Below are positions 10,342 through 21,450 of a stretch of 64,000 nucleotides of DNA, one piece after another. The notes under the pieces are model-generated. The model did no database searches, was not told the DNA's origin, and was given only the letters and a program-made list of their open reading frames with translations. The translations under genes and the position numbers were made by a program. Each line of letters starts with the position of its first letter. The first letter of the stretch is position 1. The DNA comes from Agelas oroides (Eukaryota > Porifera > Demospongiae > Agelasida > Agelasidae), in the NCBI GenBank assembly GCA_949130485.1, contig OX422183.1:17559632-17623631 (forward strand), read 5' to 3'.

Positions 10342-10493
10342 GCATTCGAGGCCTGTTGTATAACAGGCGACAATGCGTCGGGAGATAATTGAGCCAGAGG
10401 CTGGGGTGGTGTATAGTGAGAGTATCCACTCAGGCAAGGTGCCTGTACAGTCAATCCACCCCAGTCCCGCAACCCCATCCGCCGGGGATCTCC
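10342..10493 (+). repeat. Dispersed repeat 'GCATTCGAGGCC', copy 2
   Basis: It is closely similar to 3699-3853, same orientation. Here it directly precedes the tRNA-derived block and a CTGGAGTCGGC segment, so the 10.34-10.71 kb tract may be one complete composite SINE. Confidence 0.7.
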
Positions 10494-10603
10494 ACTTAAT
10501 ATTAGGCAGTGTTTCCAACGGTGAGAGAGAGAAAGACAGCTGGAGTCGGCTGAGGCCTCTAGCATGACTGTTATATGCAGACTTGCTTCCGCTCCTCTGC
10601 CGT

Positions 10604-10677
10604 GGGTCCAGTGGCTCAGTGGTAAGAGCATCCGTCTAGTAATCAGAAGGTCCCGGGTTCGATTCCCAGCTGGATCC
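10604..10677 (+). repeat. tRNA-derived SINE head (Thr-AGT-like), + strand
   Basis: This 74-nt tRNA-like block has acceptor GGGTCCA/TGGATCC, D-arm GGCTC...GAGC, A box GTGGCTCAGTGG and B box GGTTCGATTCC. The anticodon stem has mismatches. A pyrimidine-rich tail (TTTTTCTTTCTCTCTCTCC) follows. Flanks shared with the minus copy at 3505 mark it as a SINE rather than a functional tRNA gene. Confidence 0.7.
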
Positions 10678-10719
10678 TTGTGGATTTTTCTTTCTCTCTC
10701 TCCAAAACTTACATCAAAA

Positions 10720-11940
10720 ATATTTTTACAACAAAAATTTCCAGATCTACTATAGATGGCAAAATGCTTAGTATTACTAAATATAGAGTTCAAATATGTA
10801 AGCACATGACCAGTATTGAGCGTGAAGACCAGCTGAAAAGAGAGTAATTAAAGCAAAAAGTAAGCCAACTCTCACTGTATCATTTCCCTCTTTCCCACTT
10901 ACACAGCAACAAATGTCAAGTTTTGTATCCAGCAATAAGTTTACTTTTGCTGAATCTAGTCTGTTACATCACTTAGTGATTAGCAGAAGAAATGGTCATA
11001 AAAAATACCGAAATTGTTAGTACTCATCTTCTTGCTACCATTTCCCGGAAAAAACTTATCTGTAATCATACACAAAATAGTCTCAAGAATAATCTGAGTA
11101 GTAATCTAAGATGCAAAAATTTACTAGGGGAGCATGCCCCCAGCCCGGCCCCCCGACCAAAAACAAACAAACAAATGCGTGCAGTGCCCGGGCGTCGTCT
11201 GTGACCTGGCTACGCCACTGCACAAGATGTCAGTTAATGGACATCAAAGTAGAGCAACAGACTTTCATGGCAAGCTGTACAGCATTCACTTGACTTTAGA
11301 TTCACAAGGCTTTGTAATACTAGACCTGTATAGGGAACGTAGATGGTGGATTTTGTATTGTCCCTAGCCGTATGATTGACACCAAGGGTCAAAGAATGTG
11401 TTTATTCGCATTTCTGGACGTCAAAAATGCCGTCTCACCATACTTTTGCCATCTCATTGTGCTTGCACTGTGGCTGTATGAATAATAGAATAATAGTTTC
11501 ATTTCTATGTGTGCATGCTTGTTCTCCTTACTGTGCATGTACACATTGTACATCACTCCTTTCTTGTGGGGGGTGAGCTACTAGAGGGCTAGTGCTGCTC
11601 AATAGCAGGGGCAGTTTGCTAGCATTAGGCACATGCAACCAGTAATTAGCTTGCCGCTGGCTATAATGACACATTGTCCAAAGCTTTGGGGTATATTTCT
11701 GGGGGTGGAGCCTCCACCTATTGGCCCAGCTCAGATCATGTCTATTCAAGACGGCAAAATGTAGTCTGAAAAGGGTTGGGTACATGGTGGCCATAAGTAA
11801 TGATTGGCAGACTAGAATGTAAAAGCAGTGAGCATTTTTTCTAGTCACACATCTGGAAAACAAAATATGCACAATAGGAGGAGGCTTTGACACTCCCCCT
11901 ACAATGCTAGTGGCTTCCCTGTGCAGATGTTGTGTAAGTG
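10720..11940. other. No gene recognised
   Basis: The open frames here (for example 11528-12025 minus) lack family resemblance and splice context. One short stretch near 11130-11220 is GC-rich (AGCATGCCCCCAGCCCGG). I see no repeat structure. Confidence 0.4.
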
Positions 11941-11949
11941 GGATGGATT

Positions 11950-12579
11950 TAGCCTCGTTCCCAGGCTCTCCCCGCGCAAAAACGAAAATCGAAAGGAAAG
12001 GGGAGAGCCTGGTAAAATTTATCACATGAGAAATGTCATAGGTAGAGAGAACTTAATTACATGTGGGCGAACGAATGAACTCGCCCACACTGTATGAACA
12101 GATTATATTCGTTCAGTTGCAATAGCTTTATGGCCGACGGAATGGGACTAGACGGCACTACGCTACATTACCTGGCAGTACGGAAAGCTATGGGGAGCGT
12201 ACACAGACCCGTACATTCAAAAATCACGCTAACCTACTCGCTTACCTGGCAAATTGACCGCTGCACACCCCGGAGAATGGCTTTCAAGGCGCTATTAAAC
12301 GCCAAGGCGGCCCTTTCCTAGGCTTTGCTCAAGTTTTCTCTGCGCTTATTGTTCGAAAAAAACTGCCAGAACGGGCTCCTACTAAAAACAGCTACGTGTA
12401 CTGTCGATTATCGATCAACTACGTGCGTGGGCACATCGACGATCCGCCTACGCTCAATTAAGTCCTCTCTACCCTTCTCTCTACCCTTGCATCACCCACG
12501 TGATAAATTATCCCAGGCCCTCTCCCGCTTTTCCGTACTGCAAGCGACGGAAAGCTGGGCGAGCCTGGGAACGAGGCTG
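11950..12579. mobile_element. 9-bp-TSD TIR element, TAGCCTCG family, 630 bp
   Basis: The ends TAGCCTCGTTCCCAGGCTC and GAGCCTGGGAACGAGGCTG are inverses. Exact 9-bp duplication GGATGGATT at 11941-11949 and 12580-12588. There is an internal CACGTGATAAATT motif next to the right TIR. No ORF was recognised. Confidence 0.88.
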
Positions 12580-12588
12580 GGATGGATT

Positions 12589-12880
12589 TGTTTAAGATAG
12601 ATAACTGATCACAGCTAACTAAGCTAGCTATTTCTATTCTTTGCTGGTAGCTTGTTGACAGTTATAAATTAGTGCCAATTTTTATGCTCATTATTTATAG
12701 CCCCAAGAATTTTAGCTGATATCTTACGTGGAACTCCTGCCTTAAGCTTCGTAGCTTGAGAGAGTGAGTGATACCTTGTTACACATCCAGAACAACCACA
12801 TAGAGCATGTACTAGTTATGTGTCACATATTTGCAGAATGTGCAGGTCTCTGAGAGCTAATGAGTGGTCAGCATTTGGTG
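12589..12880. other. No feature recognised
   Basis: AT-rich sequence between a TIR element and the minisatellite. Confidence 0.4.
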
Positions 12881-13830
12881 CAGCAGTTATTGTGGCGTAA
12901 GTGGTTATGGTGCAGAGACAACCTGACAGTTGTGGTAAAGCGAGCATTACACACACATAACTTGTAGTCATGGAGCAGCAAGCACTGAACATATCTGTTC
13001 ACGGTTATGGAGCAGCAAAGGGCATAACCAAGTGGCTATGGAGCAGCAAGCATTGGGCATAACCAAATGGTTATGGAGCAGCAAGCATTGAACATCAGTT
13101 TACGGTTATGGAGCAGCAAGCATTGGGCATAACCAAATGGTTATGGAGCAGCAAGCATTGAACATCAGTTTACGGTTATGGAGCAGCAAGCATTGGGCAT
13201 AACCAAATGGTTATGGAGCAGCAAGCATTGAACATCAGTTTACGGTTATGGAGCAGCAAGCATTGGGCATAACCTAGCTTTTGTGAGCAGTAAGCATTCC
13301 GCACCTAGGTTATGGAACAGGCATAGCCTGGCACATAACCTGGTGGTTATGGGGCAGCAGGCATTCCACATAATCCAGTGGTTAAGGAGCGGGAAGCGTT
13401 AGGCATAACCTTGTGATTATGGAACAGTAGACATAACCTCATTTTTATGGCACAGCAGGGATTCAGCAAACGTTGAGCTTGCTGAACTTGAGGAGTTTTA
13501 GTATGGATGGGAACAAGCAAGTATAAACATGTAGTGGATCAGCAGGTATTCAGCGTAAACCAGCAGCTATGGAGCAGCAAGCATAGGGCATAACCTTGAG
13601 GTTATGGAGCGGCAAGTATTAGGCATAACCTATATATAGTAGTTATGAACCAAGCATGCATTAGACATAACCTAGTGTTCATGGAGCAGCAAGTATTGGG
13701 GCATAACCTTGAGGTTATGGAACAGCAAGCATTAGGCATAACCTAACTTAGTGGTATGGTGTTGCCACCCAGGATTTAATAGGCATAACCTACTGTGGCA
13801 CAATTTAGTGGTTTTGGAGCAGGAGGCCAT
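12881..13830. repeat. Minisatellite with 70-bp higher-order unit
   Basis: The basic unit of about 35 bp is GGTTATGGAGCAGCAAGCATT plus a linker. Between about 13033 and 13272 two variants alternate (GGGCATAACCAAAT and GAACATCAGTTTAC) to give an exact 70-bp period, with repeat starts at 13103, 13173 and 13243. Outside this core the copies are strongly diverged. GGTTATGG and CATAACC in each unit are inverted, so every repeat can fold. It does not code. Confidence 0.9.
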
Positions 13831-14463
13831 ACTGTAAGTGTTGGTCCTAAGCTAGTAGTTTAGAGTGCGGGTTGTAGGCATTAAACCTGGCCATGAGACT
13901 GTGCATGATGTGCACTGATAGGAATTGTTAGCTATACATACCAACTTGCAGTAGGCAGCCTGGTAAGAGAACGTGAAGTGGGGGGATTTTTCATAGTCCT
14001 TTTGTGGGAGCCGAATCTTTGAGAGCGGTAGAGGCAATTTGTAGCCAGGGGAATCTGTAACTGGGGCGCTGTTAGCCACTAGTGCTCAGGGCAGTGTCTA
14101 GCATGGCAGGTGAAATTGCCGTGACTGTAAATGTTCAGTGAAATGGTGACGAATTTTTAAGCAGACACAAGCGAAAAAGGTACGTAGCTGCAATGGCTAA
14201 TGATGAATGCAAAGGCGGCTGCCGGAACAATATCAATATCAATATTTGACATGCCCACCAGGAGCATAGCCATACAAAATACCAGACACACAGAACCATA
14301 CAGTATCCTTGCCTAGTAGAAAGCTTTAAACAAGTTCTTGATTTAGTTCCACAACTGCAGCTGTCACATCCTCCACACTGCGTAGATCACCCAGGTCAAG
14401 TGGGATGGGCATGATATACAAACAGATGGTGCCAGAGAGTCTTCGTACATGTCGCACCGTGGG
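13831..14463. other. No feature recognised
   Basis: A short duplicate, ATATCAATATCAATATTTG (14230-14248), is the only local repeat. No coding sequence was seen. Confidence 0.4.
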
Positions 14464-15443
14464 CTGTCACGAAGTAACTTGACCCCTGAAGTAAAGTGTC
14501 AGGGGGGTGAGTTACTTCAAAGCAAACCATCTCCCGGACACTTTACTTCGGGGCAAGCTGTCCGCCCCAGACAGTTTACTTCGAAGGATAATGACCCCCC
14601 TTGAAGTAGATTGTCCCCCTTGTGTGAGGGGACAGTTAATGAAGTGTCCGGGGGACAACTTACTTCAAAGTAGAGTGTCTGACGGACAACTTACTTCGAA
14701 GTAGAGTGACCTGGGACAATGTACTTCACACTAGACTGTCCGGGGGGCAGCATACTTTGACGAAAAGTGTCTTTGAGGAATGTATTCCATCTCAACAACC
14801 CAATCAACAAGTAATGAAAATTATGACAGTTATGTACTACATAAAACATCTATCAATTAATAAATCACTACAACTTGAACATAACCAAATAGAGTTTTTT
14901 TCCCCATGCTTGTTTTGGTGTGTTTATGCATGTGCTGTAATATCACAAGTCACAGCACATGCATAAACATAGCCTCGTTCCCAGTCCTCCACCACAGCTA
15001 TCGTCGCTTGCAGTACGAATAACGCGCAGGAGGCCTGGTAAAAATTATCACGTGATGTGTGCCACTGTCTACATCACACATGCTAGTTAGTAAATTTTGT
15101 AGCCTCGTACCCAGGCGAACGATGTCTTGGGAACCAGACTGGAATTATTATGCAGCAGTAGCCACGATATCGATCGATAGCGTATGGAAAGAAATAAATA
15201 TGTAAAGCGCAAAGAACGAAGAGCAAGCTAGTGTTATAGCGACTTCAAAACCAACCTCTGGAACCGTTAGCAACAGCTGGTCGCGCTCTAGGTTCGTCAT
15301 ACAGCTTCTAGCGCTCTGCAACCGTCAACTTTCACTCTTGTTTCCATTCGAGCGTTGCGTTCTGTTCTTATTCGTCTTCGTCTAAACATGAAATTCGTTG
15401 GATAAACGTCCCGCACAAGCTCCAGTCCGTCCAAGTTGGCTTT

Positions 15444-15717
15444 TAGTCTTGCGGAACCAGACTCTCACACGAAAAGCGGGAGAGAGTCTGGTGACACTCG
15501 CATATTGAGTTGGTGCTAATAGGCCACGGAATTTCTGTGGGCGATAATTGACCATAAGTAGGTTAGAGCGGCAAAGTTCTGGCTTCAATGTCACTTCCAT
15601 GACTTCCCTGTCAATCGCACACTTGTTCGCACCTACTTAATTACCTACTGACTTGCTGACAGTGCAACACCAACTCAATATGTGCTTTTCGTGTGAGAGT
15701 CTGGCTCCGCGAGACTA
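15444..15717. mobile_element. 9-bp-TSD TIR element, TAGTCTCG family, 274 bp (nested)
   Basis: The ends TAGTCTTGCGGAACCAGAC and GTCTGGCTCCGCGAGACTA are inverses. The next TIR segment TCTCACACGAAAAGC is also inverted. Duplication GTTGGCTTT (15435-15443) against GTCGGCTTT (15718-15726), 8 of 9. Confidence 0.82.
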
Positions 15718-15729
15718 GTCGGCTTTGTC

Positions 15730-15943
15730 ATAGATAATATACCCTACCCGGGATTGTAAACAGCTCACGTGATGCTATACGTGCAGTAGTTAAGCTCGCA
15801 GACAGGGCGCGTTGTAGTTATTGTCACTTTCGAGGTGTTGATAGCGTTGATCTTGACCTGCAGTAGAAGCGCCCTTTCACTGAGAAAGAAGCAGAAAGCT
15901 ACAGATAACTTGCACAGGTAAGCGCGTAGGGTATATTATCTAT
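15730..15943. mobile_element. TIR element ATAGATAATATACCCTAC, 214 bp (nested)
   Basis: The ends ATAGATAATATACCCTAC and GTAGGGTATATTATCTAT are exact inverses. Flanks GGCTTTGTC (15721-15729) and GGCTTTGTG (15944-15952) match at 8 of 9. The target overlaps the duplication left by the neighbouring element 15444-15717. It is a third TIR family with a 9-bp-type duplication. Confidence 0.78.
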
Positions 15944-16409
15944 GGCTTTGTGCAGTTACCTCGTGACGTAGCGAAAAAGTTATGTTATTACGTCAGTGGC
16001 ATACATCATGTGATAATTTTTACCAGGCCTCCTGCGCGTTATTCGTACTGCAAGCGACGATAGCTGTGGTGGAGGACTGGGAACGAGGCTAGCATAAACA
16101 CACAGGGTAGCGTTCTGACGATTTATCTGTTGGCCTAAACAGGTACGTACTTATACAAAGCAACAAATGTAGCCTCTTCGGCCTCCACACTGCCTTCCTC
16201 CGTCTCCACACAGCCTTCCTCCATCTCTGTTCCTTGCGTCTCATCACGCAACACTGTGCCCCCTGGCGCAGTAATCAAGATACGATGAAAGTGGGGGGGG
16301 GGGCAAATAACTTCAACGGGGAGTAACTTGCCCCTGGGGGACACCTTATTTCGGGGGGCAAGTTACTTCGTGACAGGGCACAGTCGGGATCCTTGACCAT
16401 GATGACACA

Positions 16410-16775
16410 TCACTCTCACCAAAGCCTGCAACCAATTCCAAAGTCCATGCTGGCATCCCACACTTTTGCCCAGCTGACCCTCTGAGCCGCCTCTGCCGCC
16501 AAGGAAGCCTTTGCCTTGTATCCTTCCACCATCCACACCCTTCCACACCTACATACAGTATCTCTCGTGCCCACAGCAGCAGCCTCTCCATCTTCCCACC
16601 TTCCAAGTATCCTGCCAGCCATCTCTTCCTCAAGATCCCTACATTCCCTTGCTAGGCAAAGGGTGGCCAGCCTATTTGAGAATGCTCTCACTACTCCACC
16701 AACCAGAACATCTGCCATAGCCTCAACTACTTTCTTCAAAAAGGACAGCTTCCTCACCAGCAATCTTGCCCTCAT
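16410..16775 (-). pseudogene. LINE post-RT segment, inverted fragment
   Basis: Minus-strand translation has KLSFLKKVVEAM...RECRDLEEEM, resembling the segment after the reverse transcriptase in sponge and cnidarian non-LTR retrotransposons. It points opposite to the RT fragments that follow, so the element is rearranged. Confidence 0.5.
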
Positions 16776-16817
16776 TGAGGGCCAATCTATCTCAGTCCTC
16801 TATCAAACAGGTCGTTG

Positions 16818-17640
16818 GTGGAAACCTGTGTGCTGCCAGTGCTGATGTATGGATGTGGGAACTGGATCCTGTCTACAGGTGATATATAGAGCTACTTGAA
16901 GCCTTTCAGGGAGAAATGATGAAACAGATCCTTAAACTTCCACGGCACTTTTCCAACACTGCTGCAGTCACAGCCTTAAAAAGGCCTTTGACATTGTGGA
17001 GTATTCAGTTTTGCTGGAGAGACTGTTTTATATCAATAGTAAGCTTTTGAAGCTGCTTAAGAGCTGGTATGAGGTAACCTGCTATGTGACAATTGATGGT
17101 AAATCCTCTGAGAAATTTAAGGTGGAGAGAGGGGTGAGATCCTTATTTCTGCTAGTGATGGATCCTCTGTTGAGGCAGCTGGAGTCATCAGGTTTGGGGT
17201 TGTCCAGCTACTACATGGGGGGCTTCTTGCATGCAGATGACATCCGCACCTTGCCTACTAGTGCAGAATCTCTGCAGAAGCAGGTGGACTTGATGAAGCA
17301 AAAACACTTCCTTAAGCTTATTGTTGAGAAATGTGAAGTGGTGGTCTTCACCAGAAGTCACCAGGAAGGTGCACCAGTGTGTGAGGTGGAGGGAACCCTT
17401 CCCTCCTGTTAGTAACACAGGGAAGTGTCTAGGGGGTTGCTGGAAGGGTCTGATGGCTACAAAATCCATTGAAGAGAAGATCAAGCAGGCAAGAAGGGCT
17501 TTCTTTCTCCTGGGTAGCCTTTCAAGGCGACTTTTGAGGCACATGAAACACAACTGCCCTCCCCCCCTCAAGTACATTGCGATAGCCTCCTGTGTTGAGA
17601 AGATAGCATCTGCACAGGAAACAGCTTTCTGGTAAGCAGT
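16818..17640 (+). pseudogene. Non-LTR retrotransposon (LINE) reverse-transcriptase remnant
   Basis: Order of pieces on the + strand: a post-RT motif (VLMYGCGNW, then LLEAFQGEMMKQILKLPRH, 16838-16960), then RT blocks from KKAFDIVEYSVLLERL (about 16979) through ERGVRS and LLVMDPLL to HADDI (the F/YxDD block) near 17238, then KCLGGCWKGL...KKARRAFF-like sequence in another frame (17410-17560). The post-RT motif normally lies downstream of the RT blocks, so this copy is out of order as well as frameshifted. It is dead. No ends or poly-A tail were identified. Confidence 0.65.
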
Positions 17641-20073
17641 CTGGTTGCAATGTGGGATGCCTACTTTCAGGAAGATATCACTTGCATCCTTTCAAACACA
17701 AGAAACTCCAGCACTTTGGCTATCACCGATGTCAGTGTTTCACAGTTAATCTGAGAGATATCTCATACATGTACAAGTGCTGGAGTAAGGGATTCAATCT
17801 ATCCGGAGTCCTTCTGCTGTACTCTTCCCTTGCCTCACTCTTCCACACCAAATCCCAGTCAATACGTGGTGAACTGGAATCAGAGGACGGCGCGGAGAGG
17901 GCCTCATAATAGAGTCACTGTTAATAGGGCTGCCATGATATATTGTATGTTGTTATGTCATGACATAAAGTGGGATATGACATAAGCCAAGTCTATATCG
18001 ATATTTTTAAACGGTGTGCATTTGCGTATTTACTAGCTGGGATTTACCTGAACACACAAGAAGCTGACACAAAATGTAGCAAATTTGAACAAACCTATAT
18101 TCCTACTTGTGAAAGGTCATATGTACTCGTAACTTACTAAACACTAGCATACTAAGTTAATGAGTCATTTATGACTTTTTTAATGTAGTGATAGATTATA
18201 ATTTCAAAATGAACCTCATGTCATGACATATTGTCATATCATGCATGAAAATTACATGGCATATGATATAAAATTTACCCATGTCATGGCAGGCAATCTG
18301 AGGTGTTAAGCGTGTCAACTGACTGTGTACAACAGGACAACAATATTGAGATACATAGCATCTACGTCCAAATCCACCACAGTCCACACTGTCCTACTCA
18401 TGTACGTGTACCCAGGACCAGATGCCAAGCATCACAAAGATACAGCATTCAGATCAAGTCTTCTCAGTAAGACCTCCAATAGCACCCACTGCTGATTTGC
18501 CTTACCAATGCCTTTGCAACCTTCAATAGTGCCTCTACCCTGGACATTTCAAGTAGAAATCTATCTTCATTCCTTGCTCTCATACACAGGTAGAAAACTT
18601 TTGGCTGGGACATCGCCAATCCCTGTGTACTTCTCTTCCATTTTATGCAACTCTGTTTGAAGTAAGTCCACATCTCTCTTCAGGTCTATGATGTCTCTTA
18701 AAATTGCCTGCACTAGCTTAGGGCTTCCTTCAGCATTGATACTTCTGACCTTCTCACATCAATGCAACCATTCTCTTGACCGCTTACCACCCTTCAGCAA
18801 GACACGGAGAATAGATTAATCTCTTCCTAGTGCAGCCAGTCGGGATCCACACATCCTCCACCTTTTCCTCGTCACTAACTTATCCTCCTCTTCACCCAAG
18901 CCCTTCCTCACTGCTGACTTGAAAAGTGCCTGCCTCAGACCTTGAACTTGCTTAGCCTTGCTCCTCCCCAGTCTCCTCACAAACTCTTCTTTGGTAAATT
19001 TCACTACTCAGCCCAAAATATGACAGAAGCTCCATATGTTGAAGTCCACACTTGTGTACCACAAGCCAAGTTCCAGAACCACCTGACAAAATTACTATAG
19101 CTAGTCTAAACCGTTAGAAAGCTAACCACAAAATATTTCAACTATACAATGCAGAATACCAAGGGCATGGGCTATACCCTGGACAGAGGCACAGGCACTT
19201 CAAATTCTGTGGTACAGCACATGTGTACAAACGTTAACTGAACATGCACAAGGCCCGCCTATGGCATTATGCAATTGCATGCTCAAGAGCCGTTCACCAA
19301 TTAACCTTGTTTAAGTAGCATTAAACATCATGAATCAATTAGAGTACGTAAATTATCATCTTTGTTCCGCAAAAGGGAATGTACAAATTAATAGGGTGTA
19401 CAAGTTTTTAAAATTCACCGTTTGTGCTGTGCTAGAATGCATTCAAACTACGTCTAATTACGTATGCTCTTGGTGTATCCCTATTATGCTCACCCAGTAA
19501 GTTAACAATTTATAAATGTCAGAAACTGCACTCCAAGATGTTCACATCTAGTGTTGCAGATTTTATTACCTTCTAGAGTTTAGTGCTACTCAGCTGCTTT
19601 ATTGTAAGCCTCTATCAAAGCAAGCTTCACCCTCAAGGGAGGAGCCAGACATGACACTACCACAGAAAGCCCAAAGCACCTAGCACACTCAATTCGTGTA
19701 CATTGTTCTGGGTATTCCTGAAACATGCTCACTCTGCAGAGCTACATACCTATTACTCCAGAAACTATGCCCACACAATAGCCACATCTCTAAAGAGAGA
19801 CAGATTGGGGTCTCTTGACCCCTAAAAGGCAAGGGCCAAGCCCTCTCTCCAAACAAGAGAAGTGAGTAGCACTTTGCTGATATCATAACTTGTCACAGTA
19901 CAAAGTCCATGCACAAGCAATCAATGAAACTACATATGGAACATATGAGGTTGAGTGTTTCAGTGTGAGTAAAGATAGATAGATAGCTGTTTGGGAGGGG
20001 CATGCAGCTGTGTAGACAACCAGGCCACTTAGTACAGAACGCAGAAGGCAGCAAAGATTCTTCTCTGCTTTAA
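17641..20073. other. Intergenic tract with weak coding-like remnants
   Basis: Two minus-strand open stretches (18464-18673 and 18816-19004) are Lys/Arg/Glu-rich with an intervening LLQTELHKMEEKYTG-like coiled-coil reading. They could be a decayed transposon ORF, but I cannot name the family. A TGACATAA/TTATGTCA-rich segment lies at 17935-17990 and 18215-18290. Otherwise nothing was recognised. Confidence 0.35.
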
Positions 20074-20274
20074 TCAGGGCGAGCGTGAGCGAGCCCCCTT
20101 CTAGTGATGCTAACGGGACTTTCTTATATATATATATATATTATGTGTCGTGTGTCGTACGTCGTGCCGCATATCCTAAACTTATCCAATTTAACGCACG
20201 TAACGTCTATAAAATACGTATAGTGCAGCATAGATAATACATTATCTATGAGTGCAGACGCCACGTGTTCTACA

Positions 20275-21292
20275 ATGGAGTCGTATAGCAATTCTTCAGC
20301 AAGAGTCCCCGAGTCATCAGGGAATAGAGAAGACAGACTGCAGCGTAGAAGAGAGCGAGAGAGAGCTCATCGTGCCTCTGAAACCGCGGAACAGAGAGAG
20401 GAACGGCTGAGAGTGTGAAGAGCAAGAGATAGGGCTAGACGCGCCGCTCAGACTGCCGAAGAGAGAGACGCCAGATTGCGGCAAATACGCGATAACCGAC
20501 GTCAGAGTCTGGCAACTGAAAGCGAAGAGGAGAGAGCAGTTAGGCTTCAGCAGATGAGGGACAGGCTGGCCTCTGAGACTGAAGAGGAGAGAGCAGAGCA
20601 GGAGGCCATCAGGCAGTCAGTGCAGGAACGACAATCTAACCTACCATCGACAGTCGCATGGCCTCCAGCTGGTGAAACTCCCATCAATGAGTTCAGAACT
20701 GCGGGCTATATTTCCTGTGCCTTCCCCACTCTGTTTCCAACAGGTGCAGCTGACTTTGTAGCACCACGAACATGTGCAGTCACCATTGGGAACTACTTAA
20801 AACATCTCCTGATGTATGAAGACGGACGATTTGCCAGGCACCCTCGCTTCTGCTATTTTGCTCTCAACACCGCGATGCGATGGCGTGCTCTTCAGACAGG
20901 CCGGATTTACGTTCGACAGCGCCCTCAAGATGCCCAGCTCTCAGTGGAAGAGCTCCGTGACATGGTTGGTCGTGAAGGAGAAGCCTTTTCAAACTGTGTG
21001 CTGCACTATGCTGGCAGCCTACGCGGGACAAGGCAGTACTGGTTCAAGCAGCGGAGTCGGCTCATTGCCATGGTGGACACCCTTGGTCTACCCACTATCT
21101 TCTTCACACACAGTGCAGCTGATCTCCAGTGGCCAGAGCTGGCGCGTCTCATCTGCCCCGATGATCCTGATTCCAGTACCAGCCGCAGCAGAGCAGTGAT
21201 TGAGAACCCAGCCATTGCAGACTGGTTCTTCCATCACCGCATTCAGAAGTTCATCGATGCCTTCTATGTTGGCGTTCTTGGTGTCACAGACT
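20275..21292 (+). pseudogene. Helitron N-terminal protein, Helitron_like_N domain, broken
   Basis: The best start is ATG 20275 (MESYSNSSARVPESSG), in frame with the long ORF but interrupted by TGA at 20416-20418 within the Arg/Glu-rich coiled coil. From 20476 the frame is open: coiled coil (EEERAVRLQQMRDRL), then a Helitron_like_N (PF14214) region from about INEFRTAGYISC to HHRIQKFIDAFYVG. The protein is cut after GVLGVTDY (about 21290). In complete Helitron proteins the Rep domain with the HUH motif follows within a few tens of residues (established knowledge), so replication-initiator and helicase functions are gone. Distal codons to 21495 come from a CTGTCC simple repeat and have no domain meaning. 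Confidence 0.75.
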
Positions 21293-21295
21293 ACT

Positions 21296-21450
21296 GCTTG
21301 TCGCTGTCCCTATTTGTATCCCTCTGCATGTCCCTGTCCATCTGTCCCTGTACTTGTCCCTCTGTCCCTGTCTCTGTCCACTGCTCCCCGTCCATCTTCC
21401 TATCCACATTTCTGTCCCTAAACCCTGACCATCTCCCTGTCCTGTCCCTC
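21296..21450. repeat. CTGTCC-rich simple repeat
   Basis: Degenerate CTGTCCCT/CTGTCCAT hexamer-like repeats start abruptly where the Helitron_like_N homology ends. They probably mark the deletion or fill-in junction that shortened this Helitron. Confidence 0.8.

Larger units (their letters stand above)
14970..16091. mobile_element. 9-bp-TSD TIR element, TAGCCTCG family, 1122 bp
   Basis: TIRs of about 95 bp begin TAGCCTCGTTCCCAG and end CTGGGAACGAGGCTA. They include GTCGCTTGCAGTACGAATAA and its inverse. Exact 9-bp duplication GCATAAACA at 14961-14969 and 16092-16100. Two smaller TIR elements are nested inside (15444-15717 and 15730-15943), and an unpaired left end, TAGCCTCGTACCCAGG, lies near 15103. 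Confidence 0.88.
14464..16376. mobile_element. TIR element CTGTCACGAAGTAACTTG, host of nested insertions
   Basis: The TIRs CTGTCACGAAGTAACTTG (14464-14481) and CAAGTTACTTCGTGACAG (16359-16376) are exact inverses. Next to the left TIR (14485-14775) is a degenerate array of ACTTCGAAGTA(A/G)AGTGTC motifs in both orientations. No target duplication is visible. The interior holds the 1122-bp element 14970-16091. No ORF was recognised. Confidence 0.7.

Noticed and set aside
10604-10677. Functional tRNA-Thr gene
   Set aside because: The anticodon stem has mismatches, and shared flanks with another copy in inverse orientation show it is a SINE head.
10293-10805. 170-codon minus-strand ORF
   Set aside because: It runs antisense through the SINE-type repeat; no domain and repeat copies do not conserve the frame.
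11528-12025. 165-codon minus-strand ORF
   Set aside because: It overlaps the left end of the TIR element at 11950, has no family resemblance, and its composition is like surrounding non-coding DNA.
13000-13300. CRISPR-like array (regular repeats with alternating spacers)
   Set aside because: The 'spacers' themselves repeat every 70 bp and the host is eukaryotic; this is a higher-order minisatellite.
16416-16845. Host gene on either strand in 16.4-16.8 kb
   Set aside because: The minus-strand product resembles a LINE post-RT segment and the plus-strand frames are its antisense shadow.
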